A DNA stretch of 64,000 bases from Symbiodinium natans (taxonomy: Eukaryota; Sar; Dinophyceae; Suessiales; Symbiodiniaceae): positions 645,136-709,135 of the forward strand of contig CAJNDS010001735.1 in NCBI GenBank assembly GCA_905221605.1. Reading direction: 5' to 3'. The position numbers and the translations under genes are program-made. Shown in pieces: positions 24,901 through 32,640 of this stretch (the first letter of the stretch is position 1; each line of letters opens with the position of its first letter). Under the pieces are notes generated by a model. It was given only the letters and a program-made list of their open reading frames with translations, was not told the DNA's origin and ran no database searches.

Positions 24901-25511
24901 GGAGCGTTAGTTTTGTGGCGTGTTGGTTCTTGCTGCTTTGGTGTAGGAGTAAGGGGGATTTTGCAGGGACTTTTGGGAGGATTTGGGGTGTGCGGCCAAG
25001 GAGTGATAGGCGCTGGGTCGTACTTCTCTATGTTCTCTGGTTAGTCCTGGGCGGCATTCTTCCTAGTTCTGCAGAGGTAGTAACCTATGGGGATGAACCG
25101 GTTTCTTTCGGTAGGTGGGATGAACCGACTGGTAGCTCCACTGGGGTTGGCGATGTGTGTCTGGAGGATGAGCAAGGGTCTAGCTCTGAAGAAGCCGGGA
25201 GCTGGGACTGGTGGCTGTGGGTTGCCTGCGTGATTGGAATCTGGGAAATCGTTCGTGCCTTATCTCTTCGTGTGTGCAGAAGTAGAAAGACAGTGCAGGA
25301 TCAGGCAGTCAGCGCCGAAACGGTGCCGTGGCCTTTGCATCCAGGTATCCCTCACCGAGCGAACATCTTGTACTGCTACTGGCGTGCAGGATACGTGTTT
25401 GACGTACAAGAATATCCTGAAGCGGTTCAATCACGATTTTATGGCCTCCTAGGCTCTCACCTTGAGAGGCGTGACAGAGATGGCTTGTCCTCCACAGACT
25501 CTTCTGATTGA
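15963..25511 (+). CDS. Element 1 Gag-Pol polyprotein with methyltransferase relic, 2OG-oxygenase-like domain and membrane tail
   Basis: 3182 codons, interrupted only by the 100-N gap (residues about 193-226). The start sits in ACGCCATGGA, shared with Element 2. In order: Gag with a conserved SRPATL region near the N terminus; CCCH finger C473-x8-C482-x5-C488-x3-H492; CCHC knuckle C503/C506/H511/C516; retropepsin motif D628-S-G-A; a degenerate methyltransferase-like region about 829-1070; integrase with compact zinc site H1126/H1131/C1138/C1141 and D1165, D1349, E1384; 2OG-Fe(II) oxygenase-like domain with H1703-x-D1705, H1768, R1778; reverse transcriptase with D2057 and YVDD 2167-2170; RNase H with D2347, E2386 or E2388, D2421, D2470. 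After about residue 2485 comes a 700-residue tail with hydrophobic segments, a 17-residue tandem repeat and a second copy of an RT segment. The D1-D2 spacing in integrase (184) is very long because of an acidic insert. Domain calls are from motifs only; the 2OG call is a strong inference. Confidence 0.9.
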   Translation: MDSFTRQRRGSGGRDIEVPAGASEPDYQAALGQEDSEQQPAPVRLGEMSPGMLEQGGVPAEPETPANLFVASPFHSEKVKSEVELLRSRPATLDDDGRRAGIDYDEAALGDSSFLSGGREPDYSLAGHGSRGGAPKLARVEIAGEHAVEQSGEAEEQKPGIVEVQPETGRGWEITGKGRGANPRDGSASTFAXXXXXXXXXXXXXXXXXXXXXXXXXXXXXXXXXXQRWLVADPLERLALDPSTVVAHYDAVKYQRVESRAVSLLLSCVPQSFKDELVTNRWMTTASILYRILCVYQPGGSTERAYLLSRLVQPDPCKSFKDAISGLRRWQQDLIRAREIQATLPDPSLLLKGIDAATSSLLALQPMVAFRVSVFRHKSSIDYNPSVTGVTQLVKLIQAECESLAMTVESPPDKKARAAAAAAAAAKAPDPKLPSTSASSQTPSPTVAAVFGEADAGKGKGKSSKGSGSTVECFRFGDGTGCRFGDSCTFRHDRAKARRQSRCLACGQSGHYRPDCPIVPAELRQVLPEGGSPSAKSPPSPKKSEAKPKPKSQPQAKGISEDAPSGSAGARNSEASSASGAKEALFAEAAKLLQGASAKVLRVGEWNIDETWLCSAVSASNLEYALIDSGATNALRFACSEELRGAESIRVDLASGVTELHVNEYGTLLSPVDCQLILPAGYLVSMGYRISWGKKGCRIRHPKLGELEVSVVKGCPLVPRELGMRLLDQYERFRAGSRSVKGLTCSEAGEQLNAKEVKMWLRDQLKQSAAGLLDRVTQVSLLRSVFPGISDWVLERTVVDPEDPFAGCQGVAPWNRRLRRSVDRDTQGSVLLRVGAVGDKWKGPGRVVELRRDFGSDLGIVPVFLQVLKWAQSGVLGGIVASTEEKGFELGSSLSDSEKEAALRKQVSWFRLCLVYMVAQAAAENTACEVTEPREPAGEGESGSGEPPQGLDDPHEIALWALRRAAVKLQMSVEPELSDLKGGPRAAESPPVCKGGQTERAVFFVLEGSFDGLTRPEEVEGLREAYGLYRVSFDQGCLGNLARDSTVLVTSSWDVFESLHALRVPEHIQMPESSRINGSRVWAPGLIGCVKNAWEKCRRSRLEVGDLSERRALLAKLTEEETLRRHRANDHIPFRRGCGDCIAAQGRQRSHWRSRITTLYSLSVDIAGPFKDGRSFDSIASGRDRGRGYKYFIAAAYSIPLSPELRPDLSPPDDLAEYCPSECEQEAAGVGPIADEASEDCSEWLDGVHEQIAGGFSSKALFRRVRGKTFPRVDPLQDGAEFAERKAPGPDLPGNAADGAEEEPKVVTKTLFLGIPLRTKRGSEVMGQVQALVNRLESFGYPVHRYFADRAKELRSHALIQWLRERGIRASFTAGEDPAGNKAEVSVQRLKQDARKLLRVADLPIEFWPFAILHASQRHFVQMAEALGVGQAVLLPFGVWLHARKRLKSGHKKHWETRTVPGKYLGVATDCAGGHLVLIQDGSEQRVLLTNTVYPVDPLTVPKPKFRLTTKTPPGFAVRAVAAKSARWPTGRSSVARFAPGGECVGCLRDFESSEGPKFETGLESGSSSLSEEASDGDLGVTTDEEGFQELQVDGTTVKLLFGDSGVWLGNKLETGDYSTVEALEVLRRCADKLPPPNRRVLGGKGRCAVMGLYNQGGFQGVSRFAKDHGDLVRYLNKFVRAQGCEHPYTTLYLTRNTSTPLHQDARNERVVPVWVIALGEFQGGGLWVESSDGQGPVLRQLPGGDLRAGFVRDIHDNPCTFSGQLWHCAEPWCGKDRWVIAAYAPRGTWKILNEYARELESLGFDSKGLDHLFAAERASISKFNAEGDEDLTSEGLWEVEFPCEVLKPGWREHVLRNHLSSALACKALVKELSCFGNDDVGYELIRTLKSVECQREWYEGLLWDDFVRNSGSMLKALNQDVPLNPEDQTSPAEAFLQTRTVSLAEAKGELVLWIPSATEEVVSLEQTNEAVERIVVSDIERLIQEGKRVTQVPGKAVLTRKAGVGKRRFRCVACGNYIPTGSPDSNNLYASGVESLTVRTALGFAAYRGWAALSADIRTAFLHAPLDGELESEEIIIVRPPSILVDMKILSPNHRWRVRKALYGLRQAPLAWARFRDKSLRVLTFQCDGAWYALQQGVSDDSLWFITKSEIAEDDTERWHGILIIYVDDLLGFASSVILSALFDEIQKLWKLSEPEWIREEAATKFCGLEIQALQRGGYRISQVSYLQELFARYDVTSSASAPLSNWTDPENEQQVQLETVRKAQALTGALLWASSKTRPDIAFAVSKLGQYAVKAPSIVIESGHQILRYLYGTADLWLEYQKPSDNSWLDAPVPRTLNTLELYTDASHAPNGGRSCQAMVILWGGNVLCWESCRQPFVTLSSTEAELVAVTAGIVAAESIGGIIEEMIESDITVSALCDNQAAVRSFAVGSLGWRNRHLRMRAAAGRERIDAGSLVVTYVPGSIQLADIATKPLSRARILQLAELMNMRMRLSPAGADDSIRTVSRLSSSLGSQGSVSPRTLAGLALVAVLSGVRAQPALRVEERIEWILWFFGVLVGLVLLAWAQWFLGLGFRGFWRGEQLRELVGDAVSLGGLEFAAEAQQDFGVGNEVSLASEVESRAGSEGDGSEQFSETELLEAQRKLQERERSSQQGLPSSQQVPPSPDVQIGGSNSSQQVPPSPDVQIGGSNSSQQVPPSPDVQIGGSSSSQQVPPSLGVQIGGSSSSQQVPPSLDVQIGGGSRSLQVPPSGVESLTVRTALSLAAYRGLAASSADVRAAFLHAPLNGQPESEEIVTAQSPSISVLNLLDLEDDPTPDDRPHRAVSPRVPVEGQFFLGEGWSSSESESGDSTTEPSIFSVSSGDAAVDEEVWVIHDAEARLAQADEPQPLGVNFRAGHEVLIGTYADDEVSIALQGWSQAEVETIVTGLNEGEWTSFHAMLAQTSNQESQSSTQVQGSQSVVWVVGVGVGLSLVGAFVQLWSVSFVACWFLLLWCRSKGDFAGTFGRIWGVRPRSDRRWVVLLYVLWLVLGGILPSSAEVVTYGDEPVSFGRWDEPTGSSTGVGDVCLEDEQGSSSEEAGSWDWWLWVACVIGIWEIVRALSLRVCRSRKTVQDQAVSAETVPWPLHPGIPHRANILYCYWRAGYVFDVQEYPEAVQSRFYGLLGSHLERRDRDGLSSTDSSD
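16540..16639. other. Assembly gap (100 N)
   Basis: Exactly 100 Ns inside the Gag part of Element 1. The round number suggests a placeholder, so the frame continuity and residue numbering downstream of it are nominal. Confidence 0.97.
18447..19160 (+). other. Degenerate cytosine-methyltransferase-like domain in Element 1
   Basis: Residues about 829-1066 of the Element 1 polyprotein align by eye with the methyltransferase-like region of Element 2: the pattern hydrophobic-G-x-KWK...VVEL...GSDL...LQVLKWAQSGVLGGIVAS matches, and later FDQGCLG matches Element 2 FDQGALG. The SAM-binding HLFSG and the catalytic GGPPCRT of Element 2 are both absent here, and the KPT motif is DST. The domain is therefore kept as part of the fold or linker but should be catalytically dead. 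Confidence 0.55.
20820..21330 (+). other. 2OG-Fe(II) dioxygenase-like domain in Element 1
   Basis: Within the polyprotein, between integrase and RT. Ligand pattern: H1703-Q-D1705, then H1768 (65 residues on) and R1778 (10 further), as in the double-stranded beta-helix dioxygenases where HxD...H binds iron and the Arg binds 2-oxoglutarate. A GGGLWVE strand follows the HxD, as in prolyl-hydroxylase/AlkB/TET-JBP-type folds. The same pattern occurs at the equivalent place in Element 2. Substrate unknown. A role on DNA or RNA is inference. Confidence 0.65.
22056..22221 (+). repeat. RT-core segment that is duplicated downstream (copy 1, functional RT)
   Basis: Encodes SGVESLTVRTAL through AFLHAPL and SEE, including the first RT catalytic aspartate (D2057). 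A second copy lies at 24210-24375 in the same frame, about 80% identical by eye. Confidence 0.9.
23934..24213 (+). repeat. 51-bp in-frame tandem repeat, five full units plus a partial
   Basis: Units start at 23934, 23985, 24036, 24087, 24138 and 24189 (partial). Each encodes 17 residues of the form SSQQVPPSPDVQIGGSN. The first three are almost identical and later ones have drifted, so expansion is recent. It is a Pro/Ser/Gln-rich linker in the tail of the polyprotein. Confidence 0.95.
24210..24375 (+). repeat. Second, ectopic copy of the RT-core segment (copy 2)
   Basis: In frame and colinear with 22056-22221: GVESLTVRTAL...AAYRG...SAD(V/I)R.AFLHAPL.G...SEEIV. It abuts the last partial 51-bp repeat. 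It lies outside any RT context in the tail and cannot serve as an RT by itself. Confidence 0.9.
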
Positions 25512-25910
25512 ACTGATTTTGGGGCATTCTGAATAAGATCAGCGGTGTCCTAAGTTGCGGATGCTGGCAACTGCCAAAAAACCAAAGGAGACGAAGACTA
25601 TCAGCTGTTATCTCCAGAATATCTGGGCTTTTAATCCTCATGAAGCTAAGTCTTGTGGGGGGTGTAGGATCATAGCTATAGTTTTCGGTCTCTGCTTGCA
25701 TGCGTGGATGCCTCTTGATCCGACATCGAACTGCTCCAAAGGAGAAAGGGCTGCCGAAACAGAACGGCCTGTTCGAAATAGGGTCAAACATTTGTACAAC
25801 GAGGCTTTTGTCCACTTTTGCAACCAAAGGACGATCCATCTGGGCTCGGGCATATAGAATGCTGATGTTTTCCTGGTGATGCATTCCAATCACCTGAGTC
25901 TTGGAGTCTC
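25512..25910 (+). other. Element 1 3' untranslated region
   Basis: About 400 bp between the stop codon and the purine tract. It has no telomere repeats and no recognisable domain; the overlapping minus-strand frames are shadows. Confidence 0.7.
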
Positions 25911-25923
25911 AGGTGAGGGGGAG
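25911..25923 (+). promoter_or_regulatory. Element 1 polypurine tract
   Basis: AGGTGAGGGGGAG directly before TGCG of the 3' LTR. Element 2 has GGACAGGGGGAG at the same place. It primes plus-strand DNA synthesis in LTR retrotransposons. Confidence 0.85.
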
Positions 25924-26076
25924 TGCGTGAAGCATCCTGGCCGCTCAGGTGGAGACGTTGTTGCGTTACCGAGGCTGTCTTTTGTTCGAAAAAATCGAGG
26001 CGCGATCCGAGGGTCTAGGATTCAGACTTAGGCTGCCTAAGCTTTCTGGTCCCCGTAGGGTTCTGTATTTCACGTA
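25924..26076 (+). repeat. Element 1 3' LTR
   Basis: 153 bp, reads identical to 15720-15872. It is followed by the GGTAG duplication and then TTTAGGG repeats. Confidence 0.93.
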
Positions 26077-26081
26077 GGTAG

Positions 26082-29000
26082 GGTTTAGGGTTTAGGGTTT
26101 AGGGTTTAGGGTTTAGGGTTTAAGGTTGAAGGTTCAGGGTTCAGGGTTCAGGGTTCAGGGTTCAGGGTTTAGGGCTTTTAAGGGTTTGCTCTGGGGATTG
26201 GCCTTATGACCTGAATTATGATACTCAACACTCTATCGTCATAAGGGACATCTATAACTTAGTGCTGACAAACCACCTTAAACCCAAAACCCTGAACCAG
26301 CATATCCTAAACCCCCCCCCCCCCCCCCAAACTCTGAACTCCAGATCCTACACGCCCAAAACTTCAAGTTGGTTGTTGGAAAACTATTTATGAATAGGCT
26401 CTCTTAGAAGGCAAGAAGGTGACTCAAAAAGGCGAGAGCCACATGATTTGGAAATCAAGTTTCAGGCTTCGTGCTCGGGTGCGCTACGCGATTCTCGGTT
26501 CAAAAACCAATGTGCAAGCAAATGATCAGGGAATCAAATTCGGGTTGCGTTGGGGGTTAGGCCAAGAATTAGCCCTGAGCAATTTTGTGGGAAGTCCAGT
26601 GTTAATAGGGATTATAGTACCCCCTGTTATATATCTCCATTAAGGACTGTTAGTAGAAGGGATAACAGCCCAATGTAGGAGTCTAAATTGGAAGAGGGTT
26701 TTGGGGGCTGTCATAGTATCATTGTCTGGGAAGAGAATGCTGTTAGATATTTTCCGACCCCTACATGAATAACCTTGCCCCCTAAACATCCACAAGGGTG
26801 GGGGGGGGGGGGGGGGGGAGGAGGGGTTTAGGGGTTTAGGGGTTTAGGGGTTCAGGGGTTTAGGGGTTTAGGGGGTTTAGGGGTTCGATTAGGATTGCGG
26901 GTCCTGCAGCCCCTCACCCCCTAATCTCCAAAGGGTTAAGGGTTCAGGCTGACCCTAAACCCTAAACCCTAAACCCTATAAACCTAAACGGGTTTAGGGT
27001 TCATGGACTAAGGGTTTTGGACGTCCGTGCTGCCGTGAGGTCTTGCGAGATGCGGCCCGACACGAGGGCGTACATCTGCCTCAGTCCATGGGATACTACT
27101 ACGACCCCACCATCTACACCCCAGCCCGAAATAGGTTAAGGGTTTAGGGTTTAGGGTTTAGGGTTTAGGATTTCGGGTTCAGGGCTCAGAATAACAGCTT
27201 CAGCTTTAGGTTTAGGGGATTTCGGGGAGTTCGGGCTGCGTGATTCCTGTCGCGGGGTTGGGGGTAAACAAGGTAGCGAGCAGAGGATCTCATGACATGG
27301 CGGGTTAGGCTGATGTAATTGCTTTGGCGGCCTATCCAAGAAACCAAAGCCCAACACCCCAACACCCCCCCAAACCGTACAAACAACAATTCAGGGTTTG
27401 AAGGCTTGAAGGTGTAGGTTTTTTCGGAGTTTAGTTAGGGTTTTTCGGGCTATAGGGCCTTAGGGGTTTATAGACTTGAGGTATATAGTGAGGGTGGCAA
27501 GTAGGATAACTCTAGATATAGCCTGATTCAAGGTGATGCTAACCCACTTCTAACTGGACCTAGGGTTTGGCGGGGACCTTGGTCTGGTTCTTGAACCCTA
27601 AGCCCTGAACCCCAAACCCTCAAACCCTAAACCCTAAACTCTGAACCCTGAACCCTAATTAAACCCTAAACCCTAAACCCTAAACCCTAAACCCTAAGCT
27701 GGTGTTCGGGTTTACGGACCGGGGGGGGGGGGGGGGGGGGGGGGGTGCTTTGGTCTACCTCATTTGCAGCAAGAGCGGCCCCTCGCGCTCGAAGATGTCG
27801 TCAACTTGCAGCCTTTGCGCCTGCATGCCTGGGATTCCCTAAACTCTACAGGGTTTAGGGGTTTAGGGTTTAGGGTTGAGGGTTTAGGGTTTAGGGGGTT
27901 TAGGGTTATAAACCCCATATTGAATTTATTAAGGGATTGGGTCAGGGGAAAGTTTCGAGGAGCTTCGAGGAAAGTTTCGACATCTGGGTTTTGTCTTCGG
28001 AATTTCAAGTTACAGAGGGCTTGAGGGTTTAGGGTTTAGGGTTTATAAACCCTATACGGTTTAGGGTCTAGACTCTAGGGCCCCCAACCCTGTAAAGCCT
28101 AGCCCGCAAACTTCGTGAAATTTGGGTTTTAGGCCGGGCTCCATGGTCCGGAAGCTTCCGGAGTTTAGGGTCGGGGCTGTTTAGGGTTTAGGGTTTAGGG
28201 TTTAGGGTTTGGGAGTTCAGGGGCTTCCCAGTTGCGTTCTGCAGGGCTTGGACGGAAAGGCACCCCCACCCCCTCCCGAAGCTTGGGGCTTAGGGTGCTG
28301 CTGGGGTTCAAAGCCCTGTAGGGTTTCGGGTTTAGGGTTTAGGGTTTAGGGTTTAGGGTTTAGGGTTTAGGGTTTAGGGCTAGGGTTTAGAAGTTGAGAG
28401 ATCAAGAGCTTTCTGTGGGTTCTGGGCCTGCGGATGGCCTTACATACTAGATCCCGAACATCCCTAAAGCCCCGAAAACCGACAAAAAGCCCTGGCCCTA
28501 AACCCTAAACCCTAAACCCTAAACCCCTAGACCGTGCCCCAAAACCCCTAAAACACCTAGAACCCCAAAGAATCCCTCGGATGCCCGGTTCTGGACCCAG
28601 CGGCCCACAGGACTATCCTTTCTTGCGGCAGTGGGTGGAGAGCCAGTTTTCGCAAAGACCGGCGCAGTCTCACCATCCACCGAAATCAGAAGCCTGGGTG
28701 CCGCGGGGTTTAGGGTTTAGGGTTTAGGGTTCGGGGTTTAGGGTTTAGGGTTTAGGGATATTTCAGGGCTTAAGAAGGCTTCAGGTTAGGAGTTGATAGG
28801 GAGCCACTAGGTTGACTTTCGCACTACTCCAAGATCCTGTGAGGCTCACCCGGGGCGAAGCTAAGGAGGTTTCCGGTTTCCCCCTGACCCTAAACCCTAA
28901 ACCCTAAACCCTAAAACCTAAACCCTAAACCCTAAACCCCAAACCCTAAACCCCCCACCGACCACAATGTTTGCTGCGGGGCCTTCGTTTTTGTACCTCC

Positions 29001-30422
29001 CCCACAAGACCACCAAGATTGTGGGTTTTTTGAGTTTCGAGATTGGTGATTGAGGGCTTGCAACACCGAAGCCGCCCGTCCAAACTCTGGCACCCCCAGC
29101 CGAGGGTTTAGGGTTTAGGGTTTAGGGTTTAGGGCTTAGGGCTTAGGGCTTAGGGTTTAGGGTTTAGGGTTTAGGGTTTAGGGTTTAGGGTTTAGGGCTT
29201 AGGGCTCAATTAGGATTTCACTGGGCACAAGGCCCATCTGAAGTCGATCCATCTGGCATGGTCCAGGCTTGGGCGTAGCCGCTCCTCGCATAACTGCAGG
29301 GTTCAGGGCTTTGGGGTTTCAACCCTAAACCCTAAACCCAAATATCTAAACCCTAAACCCTAAACCCTAAACCCTAAACCCTAAACCCTACACCCTAAAC
29401 CCTAAACCCTAAACCCTAAACCCTAAACCCTAAACCCTAAACCCTAAACCCTAAACCCTAAACCCACCCCCCCAAACCCCCTAAACCCTAAACCCTAAAC
29501 CCGAAACCCTGAAAGCCTCAATTCCTCCATGTAGAGCCTTATAGGCTCTTCCATGGACGGGCTAGGTGCGGGGAACCGCGCCCTAAACCCCAAACCTGAC
29601 CGAAACACTTTTAGGGTTTAGGGTCGAGTGCTAATGGTGCACCCTAAACCCTAAACCCTAAACCCTAAACCCTAAACCCTAAACCCTAAACCCTAAACCT
29701 AAACCCTTGTGTACTAGGGTTTCGGATCTCAGGGCCGTCTGGGACCAGGAGCAGCGCAGCTACCACTAGGCCCGAAACCCTAAACCCTAAGCCCGAAACC
29801 CTAAACCCTAAACCCAATCACCCAAAGCGAAAGGCCCGAAACCTCGCGCCGGAACGCCTCACACTCAAAGTCAGAAAAACCTGCAGCTGGGTGGACCGCA
29901 AGGGGCTAGGCCTTAAGGTTTAGGGTTTAGGGTTGAGGAAGTTTCGGGTCTAGGCACCAAGGGTGAATCCAAGTGGCACAATGCCGTTGCCTCGCCTGGG
30001 CAGGAAGAGCAGGGAACTTCGCGCCATCCATGGTTTAGGGTTTAGGGTTTAGGGTTAGGGTTTAGGGTTTAGGGTTTAGGGTTTAGGGTTTAGGGTTTAG
30101 GGTTTAGGGTTTAGGGTTTAGGGTTTAGGGTTTAGGGTTTAGGGTTTAGGGTTTAGGGTTTAGGGTTTAGGGTTTAGGGTTTAGGGATGTTTAGGGTCTA
30201 GGGTTTAGGGTTCAGGACTTCGGGACAACAACAGCCGTCGCCCCAAATTTAGGATGCAGGGCCTGCGCCGTGGGTATGCCTGAATGTTCACCCAGAAAAT
30301 TTCGGCTGTGAGTTTACAGCGAACCTTTATGTGTTTAGCAATGGGCCCTCAACCGCCCTAAGCCCCAACCCCAAACCCCAAACCCTATAAACTCCCCAAA
30401 CCCTAAACCCTAAACCCTACTG
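26082..30422. repeat. Telomere-like mosaic between Element 1 and the LINE fragment
   Basis: Arrays at about 26082-26170 (including TTCAGGG variants), 26822-26885, 27138-27180, 27605-27700, 28180-28210, 28327-28385, 28890-28950, 29105-29210, 29328-29465, 29640-29700 and 30032-30187 (about 22 TTTAGGG units). Homopolymer G or C runs lie at about 26311-26328, 26800-26819 and 27720-27745. The unique stretch 26341-26760 carries a 74-codon frame (26419-26643) with no recognisable domain. A potential coding fragment at 27031-27132 is listed separately. Confidence 0.85.
27031..27132 (+). pseudogene. Possible captured coding fragment (unidentified)
   Basis: A GC-rich spacer open in two forward frames. 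One contains LRDAARHEGVHLPQSMGYYY, the other RSCEMRPDTRAYICLSPWDT. Base composition and codon pattern resemble an exon more than the flanking repeats, but I cannot name a family and only one frame, if any, was real. Confidence 0.2.
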
Positions 30423-31241
30423 TGGAGGCAAGTATGGTTTGTTTGGAAAGAGAAGGACCCCAAGGCATGGAATATTCAGCATGTTCGTTCACATAGAGAT
30501 GTCTCTGAGGCAAAGTCTGATTTTGATGCATGGTGCATTTACCACGACGATTTGGCTGATTTCTTTGCAAAAAAGGCCAACCGTGAGCGACCCGTGCAGC
30601 AGAAGCAGATTTATTGTCATGCTGCCCGAGAAGGGGCTCGCCTTGAAAAGACGTCCAAACACATCTTTACCTTGCAGAGTCGTGTGTTGCAACAAGCAGG
30701 TTCTGGCCAGAAGCGGCCAGCCACCCCTGGAGCAAAAGCACATGAACAGCAGCGGATCTTCAAGAATGAGGTCACGATTGAAACCCCGCTTGTTCAGGAG
30801 ATGCAGTTTGCAGATTCATTGTTGTGTCCGCGTTTCCTTTGGGTGTTAGCGCAGTGGATGCAAGGCAAGTGGCTTTCAAGCGAAGCCGGGATTAGTTTGG
30901 CAGAAATTTATGTCACATTCATTGAACAAACTGGATGGGTTGTGCCTGTGAATGTTGGTTCTTGGAGGCAGGAGCAACTTCCTGAATGCTGGAGATCAAA
31001 AGTTCCTTCAGCGTGGCTGCAGGAAACAAGCTATGCGAATCTCCTTCTGTGCAGAACGACTTTTGCTAAGCAGCTGACGATATTCCTTCATTCTTTCAAG
31101 TTGTTACTGCGACTTCTCAATATTCCATGCGCATGTTGCCGAGGCCCAGCTTTGACTTCACTAGGACATGGGGCCCCAGTCTCCATGGTGACCATGGCGC
31201 CCTATGCTGCGTGCCACGAAGGATTCCGAATCTTGAAATAA
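30423..31241 (+). pseudogene. 5'-truncated non-LTR (LINE) retrotransposon: C-terminal RNase H-like end of the ORF
   Basis: Open from the junction with a CCCTAAA array at 30422 to a stop at 31239-31241 (272 codons), with no start of its own. It begins VWFVWKEKDPKAWNIQHVRSH and continues to DDLADFFAKKAN. The pattern HVxSH...W...(N/D)D.AD..A is the C-terminal end of RNase H domains found after the reverse transcriptase in many LINE ORFs. The remaining 220 residues are a tail that I do not recognise. Loss of everything upstream is the usual 5' truncation of target-primed LINE insertions. An alternative is a captured host RNase H gene fragment. Confidence 0.55.
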
Positions 31242-31478
31242 CACATGCGAGGCCTTTCATTCTCGGCCTTCGGTAAAGTCTGCTTTGACCCAGTGACAAA
31301 CCCTTGTGAATCACCGGTGGCGCAAGAGCCGCCGCAAGTTATTTGGAATAGGTATTATCAGGCCAACAAACGCCGACAGCGGCAGGCCTAGATGTGATCT
31401 TTTCGAGTGCTCTCTGCTAATTGCAGATGTATGCTTCGCCCGAACTTTCGTCCGAAGTGTCTGATGACTGCATGCATA
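31242..31478 (+). other. Probable 3' untranslated region of the LINE fragment
   Basis: Unique sequence from the stop codon to ATGCATAAACCC. There is no poly(A) tail; the sequence passes directly into CCCTAAA repeats. Confidence 0.4.
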
Positions 31479-32640
31479 AACCCTAAACCCTAAACCCCAA
31501 ACCCTAAACCCTAAACCCTAAACCCTGCAGGACTTCGACGTGGGGTTTCTGATGCAAGGTCATCGTCCTTCTATGTCAAGCAGCATTTAGGCAAACAAGC
31601 CAACACACCGATATGCACACATACGCATACATACATACACACACACACGTCTATACACATATACATACCTCGCTTCATACATCTGCTCATCTTCAGCCAA
31701 GCGGAAGCAACACTGGTACTTGATCTCTTTCCCAGGCACTTGCCGTACGCAATCTTCTTCAGCGAGAGCGTCTTGGGCCGCTCGGGAAGAATCTGCAGGG
31801 AGGAGTCGAAGCTCACCTGCCTCAGGTTCCCGCGCAAGCGGAGCTGAGGAGGCCTCTCCCCTCAACCCTCAACCCTAAGCCGCAAAAGTTTAGGGTTTAG
31901 GGTTTAGGGTTTAGGGTTTAGGGCTTAGGGTTTAGGGTTTAGGGTTTAGGGTTTAGGGTTTAGGGTTTAGGGTTTAGGGTTTGGGGCACCCCCAAACCCC
32001 CGAAACCACAAACCCCGAACCCGAAACCCTAAACCCTCTCTATGGGCGCTCAGCCTTCTCCTTAAACCCCAAACCCTGATGCCCTAAAGCCCCGGGCATC
32101 TGGATGCTGGCCAGGTTGCAGCGCTTCAGCCACGGAAGCCTGTAAGATGAATGGTTTAGGAAGGGGTCTAGGGTTTAGGGTTGAGGGTTTGGGGGTTTAG
32201 GGGGGTTTAGAGGTGTTTAGGGGGGTTTAGGGGGGTCTAGGGGGCTTCCGGGGGTTTAGGGGGGTTTAGGGCGTTTAGGGTTTAAGGGCGTTTAGGGTTT
32301 ATACGTTTACCAAAGGCTACTTGCTTGTAGTTCACCCAAAAATCATGCAAGGCGTTGCATAGCAAGAACCTGCAAATATAGCACAGCAGGCTTGGGGTTC
32401 TTAGCGCAAACCCCAAGGGGCCAAAGGGGCTTATAGCGTGACTGGCTTAGGGTACGCTGTAGGGTTCTTAAGGGTTTAGGGTTTAGGGTTTAGGGTTCAG
32501 CATCTCTGGTCCAAGCATTCGCTAAGGGTTTTTGTCATCACCATACGTGTTTGGCATCACCCCTCCCTCCCAGATCCCTCTTCATCTGAATTACATATCT
32601 TCTTTCTTACTTTAGTTGATCATTTAGCTCGCAACATTCT
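31479..32640. repeat. Telomere-like mosaic with variant TTTAGGGGG runs
   Basis: Arrays at 31479-31527, 31892-31983 and 32474-32498. G-expanded TTTAGGGG/GGG units lie at about 32185-32290. 31571-31860 contains a non-repetitive stretch with a CA/TA-rich microsatellite (about 31615-31670). On the minus strand it could hold an exon fragment (frame with EIKYQCCFRLAEDEQMYEAR, 31675-31740, ending at a GGTATG donor-like site), but this is weak. Confidence 0.7.

Larger units (their letters stand above)
23604..25300 (+). other. Hydrophobic C-terminal tail of Element 1 polyprotein
   Basis: After RNase H there is a signal-like stretch (LAGLALVAVLSGVRA, near 23535-23580). Further strongly hydrophobic segments follow at residues about 2548-2575 (IEWILWFFGVLVGLVLLAW), 2960-2995, 3017-3038 and 3082-3103. 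They are separated by the repeat block and acidic linkers. This predicts a multi-pass membrane portion. Some plant copia elements have env-like reading frames in this position, but I see no sequence similarity to a known fusion protein and make no such claim. Element 2 has a shorter hydrophobic tail in the same place. Confidence 0.6.
15720..26076 (+). mobile_element. Element 1: intact Ty1/copia-type LTR retrotransposon with accessory domains
   Basis: A 10,357-bp element bounded by 153-bp direct LTRs (15720-15872 and 25924-26076) that I read as identical. A 5-bp duplication GGTAG lies immediately outside (15715-15719 and 26077-26081). The integrase-before-reverse-transcriptase order is the copia order. 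A primer-binding site follows the 5' LTR and a purine tract precedes the 3' LTR. One reading frame (15963-25511) spans gag to a membrane tail. Identical LTRs and an unbroken frame point to recent insertion and possible competence to move. The polyprotein, about 3180 residues, is roughly twice the usual copia length because of extra domains. Confidence 0.93.
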
